Assembly: GCA_045106175.1 (NCBI GenBank)
Contig: JBGCEF010000027.1
Location: 1-30,155, forward strand
Source of the DNA: TMED27 sp045106175
GTDB taxonomy: Bacteria; Pseudomonadota; Alphaproteobacteria; Micavibrionales; Micavibrionaceae
Reading direction: 5' to 3'
DNA length: 30,155 bases
Made by a program: the position numbers and the translations under genes. Shown here piece by piece: positions 1 through 8,884 of this stretch (the stretch's first letter is position 1; every line of letters starts with the position of its first letter). The notes under the pieces were generated by a model. The model was not told the DNA's origin and did no database searches. It saw only the letters and a program-made list of their open reading frames with translations.

Positions 1-592
1 CAGCAGCAGCTTTTTGCAAAACTGGCAGAAATTGAGACGTTTTTTTAAAGCTTGTTCTGGATCGTTCAATGAAAAATTCTTTAGCGTCTGACTTTATCAG
101 AATTCTTTTTTTCAAGATCGGCGCTTTCGAATTTGAACCACGTGTAAATCCAGCAACAAATTTATCTGTATTTTCTATGGTTTGAGCTAAAATATCATCA
201 TTATCGGCCATTGATTGCAAAGCTTCCAAAGCAGGATGATCATCTCGTAGGTATTTAGCAATATTTTTTGGTGAATGCCTATCAGGCTCGGCAATAACAC
301 CGTCGAAGATAATAACAGCAGCGCCTGCTTCATCAATACTTGCGATCATTTGTGCGGTTTTGTTACGCGACCATGGCCATTGGCCAATTTTTGCTAGAGA
401 CCTATCATTAATATCAACAAAGACAATTTGGCCACTAGACTCCCTTGGCTTAGCTTTCATGTAGGTTTCAAAGACTATGTTGCTAATACGGTCTTTTATG
501 CCAGTAAGTCCGCTTACGCTGTAAATCAAACCAGTAAGAACCATTAATAAAATGATACTGCGTGTTATCGGGTGTATTAAGGCACGTTGCAT
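1..592 (-). CDS. CHASE2-domain sensor protein, N-terminal part (runs off the window)
   Basis: This reading frame starts at an ATG at 592 and stays open to base 1, giving about 197 residues of a longer protein. The start lies 6 bases after the adaptor gene's stop, with a purine-rich AGAGAGG ribosome-binding site inside the end of that gene. Residues 12-31 form a membrane segment. After it comes the pattern typical of CHASE2, an extracytoplasmic sensor domain: IVFVDINDRSL, then GQWPWSR, then a FDGVIAEPDRHSP-like stretch. CHASE2 proteins usually end in an adenylate/guanylate cyclase, kinase or diguanylate cyclase domain, but that part is outside the window. Its position as last visible gene of the secretion operon suggests a signalling role tied to secretion or surface attachment; this is inference. 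Confidence 0.8.
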   Translation of the reverse strand, partial: MQRALIHPITRSIILLMVLTGLIYSVSGLTGIKDRISNIVFETYMKAKPRESSGQIVFVDINDRSLAKIGQWPWSRNKTAQMIASIDEAGAAVIIFDGVIAEPDRHSPKNIAKYLRDDHPALEALQSMADNDDILAQTIENTDKFVAGFTRGSNSKAPILKKRILIKSDAKEFFIERSRTSFKKTSQFLPVLQKAAA

Positions 593-598
593 GTGTGC

Positions 599-1927
599 CT
601 ACCTCTCTGTGAAAGCGCGGTTTTTGGCGCGCAAGATTGGCTTCATAAGATATTCTAAAATTGTGCGCTTACCCGTTATGATTTCAACATCCGCGACCAT
701 ACCCGCTGTAATCGGAAGGGGATTAGACTCGTCACCCATAAAGTTTTTATCTGTGCGCACTTCGATTTCGAAAAACGCGTTTCCTTGATTGTCGGTCACA
801 CTGTTAGCACCGATACGCACCAATTCACCATCAAGCGCGCCGTATCTTTGCGGATCATAAGCGGTGATTTTAACCTTTGCAGGAAGGCCAGGACGGATGA
901 ATGCAATTTCATTGGGTTGAACTTGCGCAATGATTTTTAATTCATCATCCAGTGGCACAATTTCAACCAGTTTTGCAGCTGGTTCAATTACACCGCCGAT
1001 TGTTTTAATTGTGATACGGTTGACTGTGCCATCGACAGGGGCGCGCAATTCTGCACGTTCAACACGATCACTTATGGAAGTTAGGTTTTCTTTTAGACCT
1101 GCAATTTCGGTTTCGACTTGATTTAATTCCCCTAGAGCTTGTGATTGAAATTTATCAAGCTGGCTGGCGCGCTCTTTTTTTGCGACTTCTACTTCGGCTT
1201 GTAGTGCGCGCCTGCGTTGTGCGCCTGCGTTAATTTGACCGGAAAGATCGCTAATTTCACGATTGATACGGATTTCTTCGATCTTTGGAACTGCGCGCTT
1301 TCTTACCATTTCTTTAGTAATTTCAAGTTCTTGCCCTAAAAGCCTTTTTGAATTTGAAAATCTTGAAATTTGCGCGCGTACTTCTGCTAATTCTGCTGTG
1401 GCCTTGTTGATACGGTCATCAAGAATGGCGTAAGTGTTATTTAATTCGTTTTGTCGTGATTCATATAAAGATCTCTCATTTTTAGCGATTTGCGGTGTTT
1501 TCTCCGATACCTCGTCCGGTAACACAAAATCCGCGCCACGCGCTTCGGCTTCTAATCTGGCTTTTTTAGCCCGCAAGCTAAGCGACTTTGCTTCGGTTCC
1601 GCGTTCTTGGGACGCAAATTGCACGTCACTGATGCGCATCAAGATATCGCCTTGTTTTACTTGCTGGCCTTCACGCACGGCGAGTTCTTCGAGAACGCCG
1701 CCTTCCAAGCTTTGTACGACTTGAATGTCTTTAGAGGGAACAACGCTTCCTTGGGCGCGTGTAATCTCTTCGACCTTGGAGATTGCTGACCAGAAGAATA
1801 CAGCCGTTACCAATGCGATGATGGTCAAGAACAATAAAATGGAGGCTTTGTTTGGGCGCATATGGTTTGCAGCCTCAAGCTCGCTCATGAAATCAGTGTC
1901 TTTTGGCTTCGGGTTAAACATGCTCAT
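599..1927 (-). CDS. Type I secretion periplasmic adaptor (HlyD/LapC family membrane fusion protein)
   Basis: This 442-residue protein should bridge the inner-membrane ABC exporter and the outer-membrane TolC-like channel. A cytoplasmic tail of about 28 residues is followed by one membrane segment (about 29-48). Next comes a lipoyl/barrel-sandwich half (VVQSLEGGVLEELAVREGQ), a long alpha-helical hairpin rich in Glu, Lys, Arg and Ala (about 110-280), and the second half of the barrel (RAPVDGTVNRI). The C-terminus is a beta domain ending near ITAGMVADVEI, the usual HlyD-family signature. The start at 1927 overlaps the ABC gene's stop by 4 bases and has a GAGGTG ribosome-binding site just upstream. 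Length and domain order are normal for the family. The secreted substrate cannot be told from this gene. Confidence 0.93.
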   Translation of the reverse strand: MSMFNPKPKDTDFMSELEAANHMRPNKASILLFLTIIALVTAVFFWSAISKVEEITRAQGSVVPSKDIQVVQSLEGGVLEELAVREGQQVKQGDILMRISDVQFASQERGTEAKSLSLRAKKARLEAEARGADFVLPDEVSEKTPQIAKNERSLYESRQNELNNTYAILDDRINKATAELAEVRAQISRFSNSKRLLGQELEITKEMVRKRAVPKIEEIRINREISDLSGQINAGAQRRRALQAEVEVAKKERASQLDKFQSQALGELNQVETEIAGLKENLTSISDRVERAELRAPVDGTVNRITIKTIGGVIEPAAKLVEIVPLDDELKIIAQVQPNEIAFIRPGLPAKVKITAYDPQRYGALDGELVRIGANSVTDNQGNAFFEIEVRTDKNFMGDESNPLPITAGMVADVEIITGKRTILEYLMKPILRAKNRAFTER

Positions 1928-4104
1928 ACGGGCACCTCAACTTGTCCGGATTGAAGGGCCTCAATGACTTTATCAACGGGACCATCAAGGATAAGTTGAC
2001 CGTTATCCATTAAAATTAAACGATCGACCATATCCAGCATTGTATTTTTATGCGTGATCAAGATCAGTGTTTTATCCTGTATTTCCTCATTCACGTAGTT
2101 TTTGAATGAGGCTTCAGCTTGGAGGTCCATGGCGTTTGTCGGCTCGTCACAGACAATAACTTTTGGGTTAGTAAGCATTGCGCGTGCCAATGCTACAGCT
2201 TGGCGCTGACCGCCGGATAGATTTGAGCCATGTTCACCCACAGGCGCGTCATAGCCCATGGGGTGCTTAGATACGAAATCATGCACGCCTGCTAATTTAG
2301 CTGCTTTTAGAATAGATTCCTCAGTCGCATGGGGGACACTTGCGGCGATATTATCGCGGATTGAACCAGTAAAGAGGATAACGTCTTGTGCGATATAGGC
2401 GATATTGCGCCTAAGATCGGCCGGGTCGATCTGACGGTAATCTGTGTCATCAGCAAATATTGTACCGCTTTGGGGTTGATAAAGGCCCAGCATTAAGCGC
2501 GCGATTGTGCTTTTTCCTGATCCTATTCGCCCTATAATTCCGACACGCTCGCCTGGGTTTATCGTGAAGCTTATGTCACTTAGGACTTCGCGTTGAACAT
2601 TGGGATAGGAAAAGCCTATTTTTTCAAATTTTATTTTTCCATCTAATTCAGGGCGATTTAAAAATTGCTGATGCGCGGGGCGTTCAACCTCTTTGCTCAT
2701 GATATTATCTAATGTCTTTAGCGCGCCATTGGCTTGGTGATATTTTGTCATCAAGGATGCAACCTGCCCGATTGGAGAAATTGCGCGACCGCTTAAAATG
2801 ACACATGCGATCAAACCACCAACACTTAGATCGCCCGATTGGACCAAATACATCCCAGCTAAAACAATGACGATGGAGGCGATTTGTTGAATAAAGCTTG
2901 CGATATTGACGCCGAGGGATGACACGAAACGGCTGCCCTGCCCTAATGCTGCACTTTCACCAACATATGCACCATAGCGACTGCGAAAGCGACCATCTGC
3001 GCCTATAGCTTTCACGGTTTCAAGACCATGTATTGTTTCAACGAGAAGGCCATGTTTGGCCTCTGCGCTTTGTGTTGCTTTTCGCACCAGAGATTTTAAT
3101 GGGAATTGCAAAATTACTCCCGCTAAAAGGACAATCGCAATTAATCCAAGCAGAATAAATGCGATCGATCCGCCTAATTGATAAATGATAAATAGGAAGA
3201 AAATTGTGAATGGTAAATCAACTAACCCTGTTATGGTTGCCGATGTAAAAAATTCTCTTACCGCGTTGAAATCATGTAACATGTTGGCGAATGATCCGCT
3301 TGATTTCGGACGTTCGGATATGCGCATATTTAAAACTTGATCATAAATACGGCGCGCTGCAATGACGTCGAGTTTACGCCCAGAAAAGTCGATCAAATAT
3401 CCACGCAATGTGCGCATTATAAAATCAAAAACAAAAATTGCCAAAGCGCCTATCCCCAGCGCCCAGCCTGTTTCGATTGCGTTATTGGGGATTACGCGAT
3501 CATAGACATTCATAATGAAAAGCGGGCTTGTCAGGCCAAATAAATTTATGAATACAGCGCCAATCATGACTAGGCCGTATATTTTTCGGTTTTGTTTAAC
3601 GATCCCCCAGAACCAGTGATTTTCAGTGTCTTGTATTGACACGCTTTCTGGGTTTGTAAATTCTGATTTAGGATGAATATAAATCGCAAAGCCTGCATAA
3701 TCTTTTTGCAGCGCGTCTAGCTCCACCATTTTTTCACTTTTGGTTTCTGGTAGGTAAATTTTGGCTTTTTTGCCTTTTACCGATAATAAAACACAGGCTT
3801 GTTCATCTTTTAGAACGACAACAGCTGGTAATACAGCGTTCGGAATCGTGCGTAGTTTTGGTTTTTTGACAATTTGGGTCTTTAAGCCTAAACGCTCGGC
3901 AGCCTCGCAGAATAGATGCGGACCCATGTTATTTTCATCATATGCAAGACCCGCAGTTAACGCTTGTGATGACTTTGCGCGACCAAAGTGGGCCGTTAAA
4001 AAAACCAGTGCTTGCAAAAGAGGATCGCTATCGTTGGCGTCGATATTTGCGATCTTTTCATTGTCGATCTTATCTTTATTCTGATCTTTATTCTTGCGGC
4101 TCAT
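1924..4104 (-). CDS. Type I secretion ABC transporter, LapB-type, with C39-like N-terminal domain
   Basis: This 726-residue exporter should drive ATP-dependent export of an unfolded protein across both membranes. Residues 1 to about 140 form a peptidase-C39-like domain without the catalytic cysteine and histidine arrangement, so it probably binds substrate rather than cutting it. A six-helix membrane domain follows (about 165-450). The nucleotide-binding domain has Walker A GRIGSGKST (525-533), signature LSGGQ (629-633), Walker B VIVCDEP with the catalytic Glu at 654, and the switch His in LITH at 685. The first 25 residues are very charged (Lys/Asp/Asn). The gene overlaps the TolC-like gene by 17 bases and the adaptor gene by 4, so the three are probably translationally coupled. 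The LapB subfamily usually exports large RTX adhesins; none is seen here. Confidence 0.93.
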   Translation of the reverse strand: MSRKNKDQNKDKIDNEKIANIDANDSDPLLQALVFLTAHFGRAKSSQALTAGLAYDENNMGPHLFCEAAERLGLKTQIVKKPKLRTIPNAVLPAVVVLKDEQACVLLSVKGKKAKIYLPETKSEKMVELDALQKDYAGFAIYIHPKSEFTNPESVSIQDTENHWFWGIVKQNRKIYGLVMIGAVFINLFGLTSPLFIMNVYDRVIPNNAIETGWALGIGALAIFVFDFIMRTLRGYLIDFSGRKLDVIAARRIYDQVLNMRISERPKSSGSFANMLHDFNAVREFFTSATITGLVDLPFTIFFLFIIYQLGGSIAFILLGLIAIVLLAGVILQFPLKSLVRKATQSAEAKHGLLVETIHGLETVKAIGADGRFRSRYGAYVGESAALGQGSRFVSSLGVNIASFIQQIASIVIVLAGMYLVQSGDLSVGGLIACVILSGRAISPIGQVASLMTKYHQANGALKTLDNIMSKEVERPAHQQFLNRPELDGKIKFEKIGFSYPNVQREVLSDISFTINPGERVGIIGRIGSGKSTIARLMLGLYQPQSGTIFADDTDYRQIDPADLRRNIAYIAQDVILFTGSIRDNIAASVPHATEESILKAAKLAGVHDFVSKHPMGYDAPVGEHGSNLSGGQRQAVALARAMLTNPKVIVCDEPTNAMDLQAEASFKNYVNEEIQDKTLILITHKNTMLDMVDRLILMDNGQLILDGPVDKVIEALQSGQVEVPV

Positions 4105-5491
4105 CCGCGCTCACTTCTTGAGCCATTTCTAATGGCTCTTGATCAGATTGTATTTGCGGTTCAGCAAGTGCCGGCAAAGATGCGCCGTTATTTAATGCAA
4201 ATTGAAGCTTTCCTATGCTTGCCACAACGGCAAACTGCGATGATAGATGTCGATATTGCAAAATGATCTTTTCGACATTTGTGTTAAAAAGCTGGTTATC
4301 GGCCTGCATGAGCTGTAAGAGATCAACAATGCCGCCTTCAAATTGTGCTTCAAAAGTTTCGAAGAGTTTTTCGTTCAGATCGACTCGTTCTTTTTGATTG
4401 ATCAAACGTTTTTTGGACACGTCTAATTCCGAATATGCAATTCTGATATCATTTTCAATTTGCATTCTGATTTCTTTTTCGCGTGCCAGTGCTTCGGCAT
4501 GCTCATAGCGGCGCTGTTTAATGCGCGCATATTGACCGCCGCCTGTTTCAATATCCCAGTTAAGCCTTAACAAGGCACGACGGTCTTCTGTCTCACCGCC
4601 AATTTCTTCTCGTCTATCGCTCTTTGAATATGATAACTCACCTAATACGTTTGGATATAAGAGGGCTTTTTCCGCATCAATATCATGGTCTGCAGATTGG
4701 GTGTCTTTTTTACTTCCATGCAAAGCGGGATGTTCGCTCAATGCAATGGCTATAGCTTCTGGAATTGATGGAGGTATAAAAGCGATATCAAATGTCGGAA
4801 CGATCATTTCAATGAAAGGTGGAATTCCGGTGAGGGCGATATATTCCGACTCTGCGGTTCTAAGTTGCCCGTTATAATCTGCTACAAAACCATTGAGTAA
4901 AACCTGAACATCTCTAGCTTGTTGAAGCTGCGCTTCATCCGCTCCACCATCTTCAACATTTGTCTTAATGCGGTTGTAGTAATCATCAACTTTCTTTTCT
5001 TGCTCTTGCAAGCGTATCAATATGGAACGAGCCTGGAGCACGTTTAAATATGCTTGCACTGTTTGAAACGCTATTTGATCCGAGACATCCTGCAATTCTA
5101 GGTTTGCAGATTGTAATTGTGATTTGGAAGAGCGCAGACGATTCAATGTACCGAAGCCATCAAAGAGCGGTTGTTGAAGAGATGCGTTTACCTCACCGAA
5201 GCCAGAATAAGCAGCGCCCCTTGTGGTTACTAACCCTCTAGAAGTTGCGTTATTTGAAAAAATACGCCCACCCGTAAGCCCCACAGAAAGGCCGGGGAAA
5301 AAATCTGAACGCACGGCGTTTTCTTCTTGTTCTGCACCGCCAATTCTGGCTCTGACTTGTTCAAGTTGAGGGTTATAAGAAATGGCCGCGTTGACAGCCT
5401 CAACAACAGATTGTGCATAAGCGTTTGAAATACTAAAGCCACCAATTAATGCGGATGCTAAAAATGTAGCGATTACGGTTTTTTGTTTCAT
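4088..5491 (-). CDS. TolC-family outer-membrane channel of the type I secretion system
   Basis: This 467-residue protein should form the outer-membrane exit duct for the adjacent ABC exporter and adaptor. It begins with a Sec signal peptide (MKQKTV, a hydrophobic core, cleavage probably after AYAQ near residue 27). Two internally similar halves follow, rich in alpha-helical coiled-coil sequence. The first holds the LQQPLFDGFGTLNRLRSSKSQL pattern and the second the NWDIETGGGQYARIKQRRYEHAEA pattern, as usual in type I secretion TolC proteins. It ends in an acidic Gln/Glu-rich tail. It is the first gene of the operon and overlaps the ABC gene by 17 bases. Its own ribosome-binding site is weak. 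Confidence 0.92.
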   Translation of the reverse strand: MKQKTVIATFLASALIGGFSISNAYAQSVVEAVNAAISYNPQLEQVRARIGGAEQEENAVRSDFFPGLSVGLTGGRIFSNNATSRGLVTTRGAAYSGFGEVNASLQQPLFDGFGTLNRLRSSKSQLQSANLELQDVSDQIAFQTVQAYLNVLQARSILIRLQEQEKKVDDYYNRIKTNVEDGGADEAQLQQARDVQVLLNGFVADYNGQLRTAESEYIALTGIPPFIEMIVPTFDIAFIPPSIPEAIAIALSEHPALHGSKKDTQSADHDIDAEKALLYPNVLGELSYSKSDRREEIGGETEDRRALLRLNWDIETGGGQYARIKQRRYEHAEALAREKEIRMQIENDIRIAYSELDVSKKRLINQKERVDLNEKLFETFEAQFEGGIVDLLQLMQADNQLFNTNVEKIILQYRHLSSQFAVVASIGKLQFALNNGASLPALAEPQIQSDQEPLEMAQEVSADEPQE

Positions 5492-5514
5492 AACTTAATT
5501 GGCCAATCAGAAAA

Positions 5515-5575
5515 CCAAGACAGGAACGTCTGGTTATGTTTTACAATTTTAGATTCTATCAAAAAACTGTCTTGG
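5515..5575. repeat. Inverted repeat CCAAGACAG / CTGTCTTGG in the divergent promoter region
   Basis: CCAAGACAG at 5515-5523 is the exact reverse complement of CTGTCTTGG at 5567-5575, with 43 bases between. The arms flank the possible -10 box of the TolC-like operon. They could be paired operator half-sites or, if transcription starts further upstream, a long stem in the leader. A further 10-base palindrome, ATTGGCCAAT, lies just downstream towards the TolC start. Confidence 0.5.
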
Positions 5576-5580
5576 CACAA
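5553..5580 (-). promoter_or_regulatory. Possible sigma70-type promoter for the secretion operon
   Basis: Reading the minus strand, a TTGTGC element (5580-5575) is separated by 16 bases from TAGAAT (5558-5553). The second matches the TATAAT consensus at five of six positions, the first matches TTGACA at only three. The predicted transcription start is near 5546, about 55 bases before the TolC-like gene. One arm of a perfect 9-base inverted repeat (5567-5575 with 5515-5523) lies between the two elements. The weak -35 box keeps confidence low. Confidence 0.3.
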
Positions 5581-5736
5581 GCCAATAGATTGATTTATCC
5601 GTTCTTTGATCCTTTTCTTTTGATAAAAAACTGCATTCGTTTGTAACAAAAATTTCAAATCGCTCTTCACAAACGATTCTGATTGGGGCATCTTCTAAGC
5701 CTATTCAAATTCACATGTGATAAAAGGACTTGGCCT

Positions 5737-7035
5737 GTGGCTCTTAAAATTGCCGTTCCAAAAGAGATTTCTGATTTAGAAACACGCGTTGCAGCGTCTC
5801 CGGAAACTGTTAAAAAATTGATAGCGCTTGGCGCGAAAGTGTTTGTTGAGACTGGCGCTGGCGAGAATGCGAACATTTTGGATGTAGATTTTAAAGATGC
5901 AGGTGCGCAAATTTGTAAAAGCGCCGCGGAGACATATAAAAGCGCGGATATTGTTTTGAAAGTACGTGCGCCAGAGGAATCGGAAATCAAACTCATCCAA
6001 AAATCCACTCTTCTTATTGGTATTTTATCGCCTTATGCGAATGATGATCTTCTAAAATCTTTGGCGGATGCACAGATTAATGCCTGTTCGATGGAATTAG
6101 TACCGCGTATCACACGTGCACAAAGCATGGATGTGTTATCATCACAATCAAATTTGGCTGGTTATAAATCTGTTTTAGATGCGGCGGAGCATTTCGGGCG
6201 CGCCTTCCCAATGATGATGACAGCCGCAGGAACTGTTCCGCCGGCAAAAGTATTTGTCATGGGCGCAGGCGTTGCAGGGCTTCAAGCGATTGCTACTGCT
6301 AAACGTCTTGGTGGCGTTGTAAGCGCGACTGATGTTCGTCCAGCGGCTAAAGAGCAAGTCGAATCTCTGGGGGCTTCGTTCGTTGCTGTTGAGAATGAAG
6401 AATTTAAAGAGGCTGAGACGTCTGGCGGTTATGCCAAGGAAATGTCGAAAGAATACCAAAAAGAACAGCAAGCCCTTATTGAAGAGACGATTGCGAAGCA
6501 AGATATCGTTATTACGACAGCCCTTATACCAGGCCGTCCAGCACCAAAATTAGTTTCGGATGCCATGGTTAAATCGATGAAACAAGGGTCAGTTATTGTT
6601 GATTTAGCTGTTGAGAATGGCGGTAATTGTGCCGCATCGAAAGCGGGGAAAGTTATTGTGAAAGACGGCGTTAGCGTTGTTGGCCACCTTAATGTTCCAG
6701 GTCGCTTAGCAGCCAATGCATCTGCGCTCTATGCGAAAAACTTATTAAATTTTGTTACGCTTTTGATTGATCAGGATAGTAAGAAAATTGCACTAAATTT
6801 GGATGATGAGATTATTGCCGGTGTGCTTTTGACGAAGGATGGTGACATCATTCATCCTAATTTTGCACCAGCAAAGCCTGCGAAAAAAGCAGCCGCCAAG
6901 AAACCAGTAGAGAAAAAGCCCGCTGCAAAGAAAGCAACGACAGCCAAGAAAACAACAACGACAAAAAAGGCTGCATCGAAGAACACACCCGCTAAGACAA
7001 AAACATCTGGCAAAACTACAAAGAAGAAGGATTAA
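5737..7035 (+). CDS. pntAA: NAD(P) transhydrogenase subunit alpha part 1 (PntAA), NAD(H)-binding domain I, with lysine-rich tail
   Basis: This soluble subunit binds NAD(H) and passes hydride to NADP in the PntB partner, coupled to proton movement across the inner membrane. I start it at GTG 5737, giving 432 residues, because AAGGA sits 8 bases upstream and the family begins MKIAVPKE-like; an upstream in-frame ATG at 5683 would add 18 unrelated residues. Visible motifs are RAQSMD (127-132) followed by VLSSQSN, and the dinucleotide-binding GAGVAG (176-181) with the ATDVRP strand end. Residues 379-432 form an extra tail of 54 residues with about 20 lysines, the rest mostly Ala, Thr and Pro, unlike ordinary PntAA proteins, which end near residue 380. 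pntAB follows after 3 bases. Confidence 0.95.
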   Translation: MALKIAVPKEISDLETRVAASPETVKKLIALGAKVFVETGAGENANILDVDFKDAGAQICKSAAETYKSADIVLKVRAPEESEIKLIQKSTLLIGILSPYANDDLLKSLADAQINACSMELVPRITRAQSMDVLSSQSNLAGYKSVLDAAEHFGRAFPMMMTAAGTVPPAKVFVMGAGVAGLQAIATAKRLGGVVSATDVRPAAKEQVESLGASFVAVENEEFKEAETSGGYAKEMSKEYQKEQQALIEETIAKQDIVITTALIPGRPAPKLVSDAMVKSMKQGSVIVDLAVENGGNCAASKAGKVIVKDGVSVVGHLNVPGRLAANASALYAKNLLNFVTLLIDQDSKKIALNLDDEIIAGVLLTKDGDIIHPNFAPAKPAKKAAAKKPVEKKPAAKKATTAKKTTTTKKAASKNTPAKTKTSGKTTKKKD

Positions 7036-7038
7036 AAG

Positions 7039-7446
7039 ATGTCTGAAGAAAAGACAGTTTCAGAAAGCTGGGCTGAACTTGCAACAACTTTGGAAGAGGC
7101 GCGTAATAAAGCGGCTGAGTTGGCAGTAGAAAATAGCGCTGCTCTTGAAAGTGCTGGCCATGCGACCCCCTATCTTGTGACTGGTTTGACCGTTTTCATT
7201 CTTGCGTGTTTTGTCGGTTATTACGTCGTTTGGCGTGTTACGCCTGCGTTGCACTCTCCATTGATGGGGATTACGAATGCTATTTCATCAGTCATTATTG
7301 TGGGAGCGATTGTTGCTGTTTGGCCTCAAGATGGGAGCTTTTCATTCTTCGGATTTTTAGGGGTTATTCTTGCTTCAGTTAATATTTTTGGCGGCTTTAT
7401 CATTACACGCCGTATGCTCAGTATGTTTAAAAAGAAAGGCGCATAA
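7039..7446 (+). CDS. pntAB: NAD(P) transhydrogenase subunit alpha part 2 (PntAB)
   Basis: This 135-residue membrane subunit supplies part of the proton channel of the transhydrogenase. About 43 mostly charged, Glu/Ala-rich residues precede three to four hydrophobic helices. The helices include YLVTGLTVFILACFVGYYVVW, then TPALHSPLMGITNAISSVIIVGA, then a FGFLGVILASVNIFGGFIITRRML stretch. The HSPLMGITNAIS and NIFGGF..T.RML patterns are diagnostic of the family. The ATG lies 3 bases after the pntAA stop. The next gene begins 6 bases after its stop, so all three pnt genes form one operon. The N-terminal extension is somewhat long and may form a linker with the PntAA tail. Confidence 0.95.
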   Translation: MSEEKTVSESWAELATTLEEARNKAAELAVENSAALESAGHATPYLVTGLTVFILACFVGYYVVWRVTPALHSPLMGITNAISSVIIVGAIVAVWPQDGSFSFFGFLGVILASVNIFGGFIITRRMLSMFKKKGA

Positions 7447-7452
7447 ATCATC

Positions 7453-8844
7453 ATGGAAACGTTTGCAGCCCTTACATATCTTATTGCTTCTGTCTTGTTT
7501 ATTTTGGCTTTACGCGGGTTATCACACCCGGAAACTGCGCGGCAAGGTCTTAATTTTGGAATTGCCGGTATGGCGATTGCGATTGCGACTACGCTTTTAC
7601 TTCCACAAGTTGGTAGCTGGTTTTGGGTATTGATCGCGATTGGTATTGGCGGCGGTATCGGGACTGTTATTGCCAATAAAATCGAGATGACCGCTTTGCC
7701 GCAATTAATGGCTGCGTTCCATTCGCTTGTTGGTTTAGCAGCTGTGTTTGTTGCGACCTCTGCGTTTTTAAACCCAGCAGCTTTTGGCATTGGTGAAGCC
7801 GGTGATATTAAGCTTGCGTCTTTGATTGAAATGTCGATTGGTCTCGCTATTGGTGCGATTACATTTACTGGTTCCATCATTGCATGGGGTAAGTTACAGG
7901 GCACCATATCTGGCAAGCCTGTTATTTTTGGCGGGCAGCACGCGTTGAACGGTATGCTTGGCGCATTGATGATTTTATTAATTATCTTGCTTTGTATTAC
8001 GCAAAGCGGATTTTTGTTTTTCCTTATTGTTGTTCTCGCGTTTTCACTCGGTGTTTTGATGATTATTCCTATTGGTGGCGCGGATATGCCAGTGATTGTA
8101 TCTATGCTGAATTCTTATTCAGGATGGGCCGCTGCTGGGATTGGTTTCACGCTTCACAATAATCTTTTAATTGTAACAGGTGCTCTCGTTGGGGCCTCTG
8201 GTGCTATTTTGTCTTACATTATGTGTAAGGGAATGAATCGTTCCTTCATCTCAGTCCTTCTTGGTGGTTTTGGTGGTGATAGCGCTGCAGTAGGCACATC
8301 AGAACATGATCCCGATCGTCAGGCCAAAATTGGTGCTGCTGAAGATGCTGCTTACATTATGAAGAATGCATCCAAAGTTATCATTATTCCAGGATATGGA
8401 ATGGCGGTTGCACAGGCTCAGCATGCTTTAAGAGAAATGGCAGATATCCTTAAAAAAGAAGGTGTAGACGTTAAATATGCTATTCATCCTGTTGCCGGGC
8501 GTATGCCAGGACATATGAATGTTTTGTTGGCGGAAGCGAATGTTCCTTATGATGAAGTTTTTGAGATGGAAGATATCAATCGCGAATTTGCGCAAGCTGA
8601 TGTTGCCTATGTAATTGGTGCGAATGATATTACAAATCCCGCGGCCAAGAATGACCCCGCATCACCGATCTATGGAATGCCTGTGCTTGATGCTGGTGAT
8701 TCGAAGACTGTTTTGTTTGTAAAACGTTCGATGGGTTCCGGTTATGCAGGGATTGATAACCCACTATTTTTTGAAGACAACACGATGATGTTATTGGATG
8801 ACGCGAAAGCCATGACAGAGGATATTATTAAAGCTATGGAATAA
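7453..8844 (+). CDS. pntB: NAD(P) transhydrogenase subunit beta (PntB)
   Basis: This 463-residue subunit combines the membrane domain II helices (about residues 1-260, roughly nine hydrophobic segments) with the NADP(H)-binding domain III. In the membrane part, NKIEMTALPQLMAAFHSLVGLAA and GGADMPVIVSMLNSYSGWAAA are highly conserved in PntB. Domain III starts near 285 and includes VIIIPGYGMAVAQAQH, HPVAGRMPGHMNVLLAEA, GANDITNPAA and KRSMGSGYAGIDNPLF, which line the NADP site. Length matches the family. It completes the pntAA-pntAB-pntB operon; no convincing strong terminator follows, only a weak AT-rich hairpin. Confidence 0.96.
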   Translation: METFAALTYLIASVLFILALRGLSHPETARQGLNFGIAGMAIAIATTLLLPQVGSWFWVLIAIGIGGGIGTVIANKIEMTALPQLMAAFHSLVGLAAVFVATSAFLNPAAFGIGEAGDIKLASLIEMSIGLAIGAITFTGSIIAWGKLQGTISGKPVIFGGQHALNGMLGALMILLIILLCITQSGFLFFLIVVLAFSLGVLMIIPIGGADMPVIVSMLNSYSGWAAAGIGFTLHNNLLIVTGALVGASGAILSYIMCKGMNRSFISVLLGGFGGDSAAVGTSEHDPDRQAKIGAAEDAAYIMKNASKVIIIPGYGMAVAQAQHALREMADILKKEGVDVKYAIHPVAGRMPGHMNVLLAEANVPYDEVFEMEDINREFAQADVAYVIGANDITNPAAKNDPASPIYGMPVLDAGDSKTVLFVKRSMGSGYAGIDNPLFFEDNTMMLLDDAKAMTEDIIKAME

Positions 8845-8884
8845 AATAAGAATTATCGTTTTTTCTTAGCTTTTCCTTAAAGTT

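Noticed and set aside
5488..5691. 67-residue minus-strand frame upstream of the TolC-like gene
   Set aside because: It has no recognisable domain or ribosome-binding site and spans the divergent promoter region and the pntAA leader; composition looks non-coding.
5683..5736. Upstream ATG start for PntAA adding 18 residues
   Set aside because: The extra residues do not match the family N-terminus, while GTG 5737 has a good ribosome-binding site and the standard KIAVPKE start.
8847..8868. Terminator hairpin after pntB (TAAGAA ... TTCTTA)
   Set aside because: The stem is six A/T-rich pairs with a 10-base loop and only a broken T-run; too weak to call.
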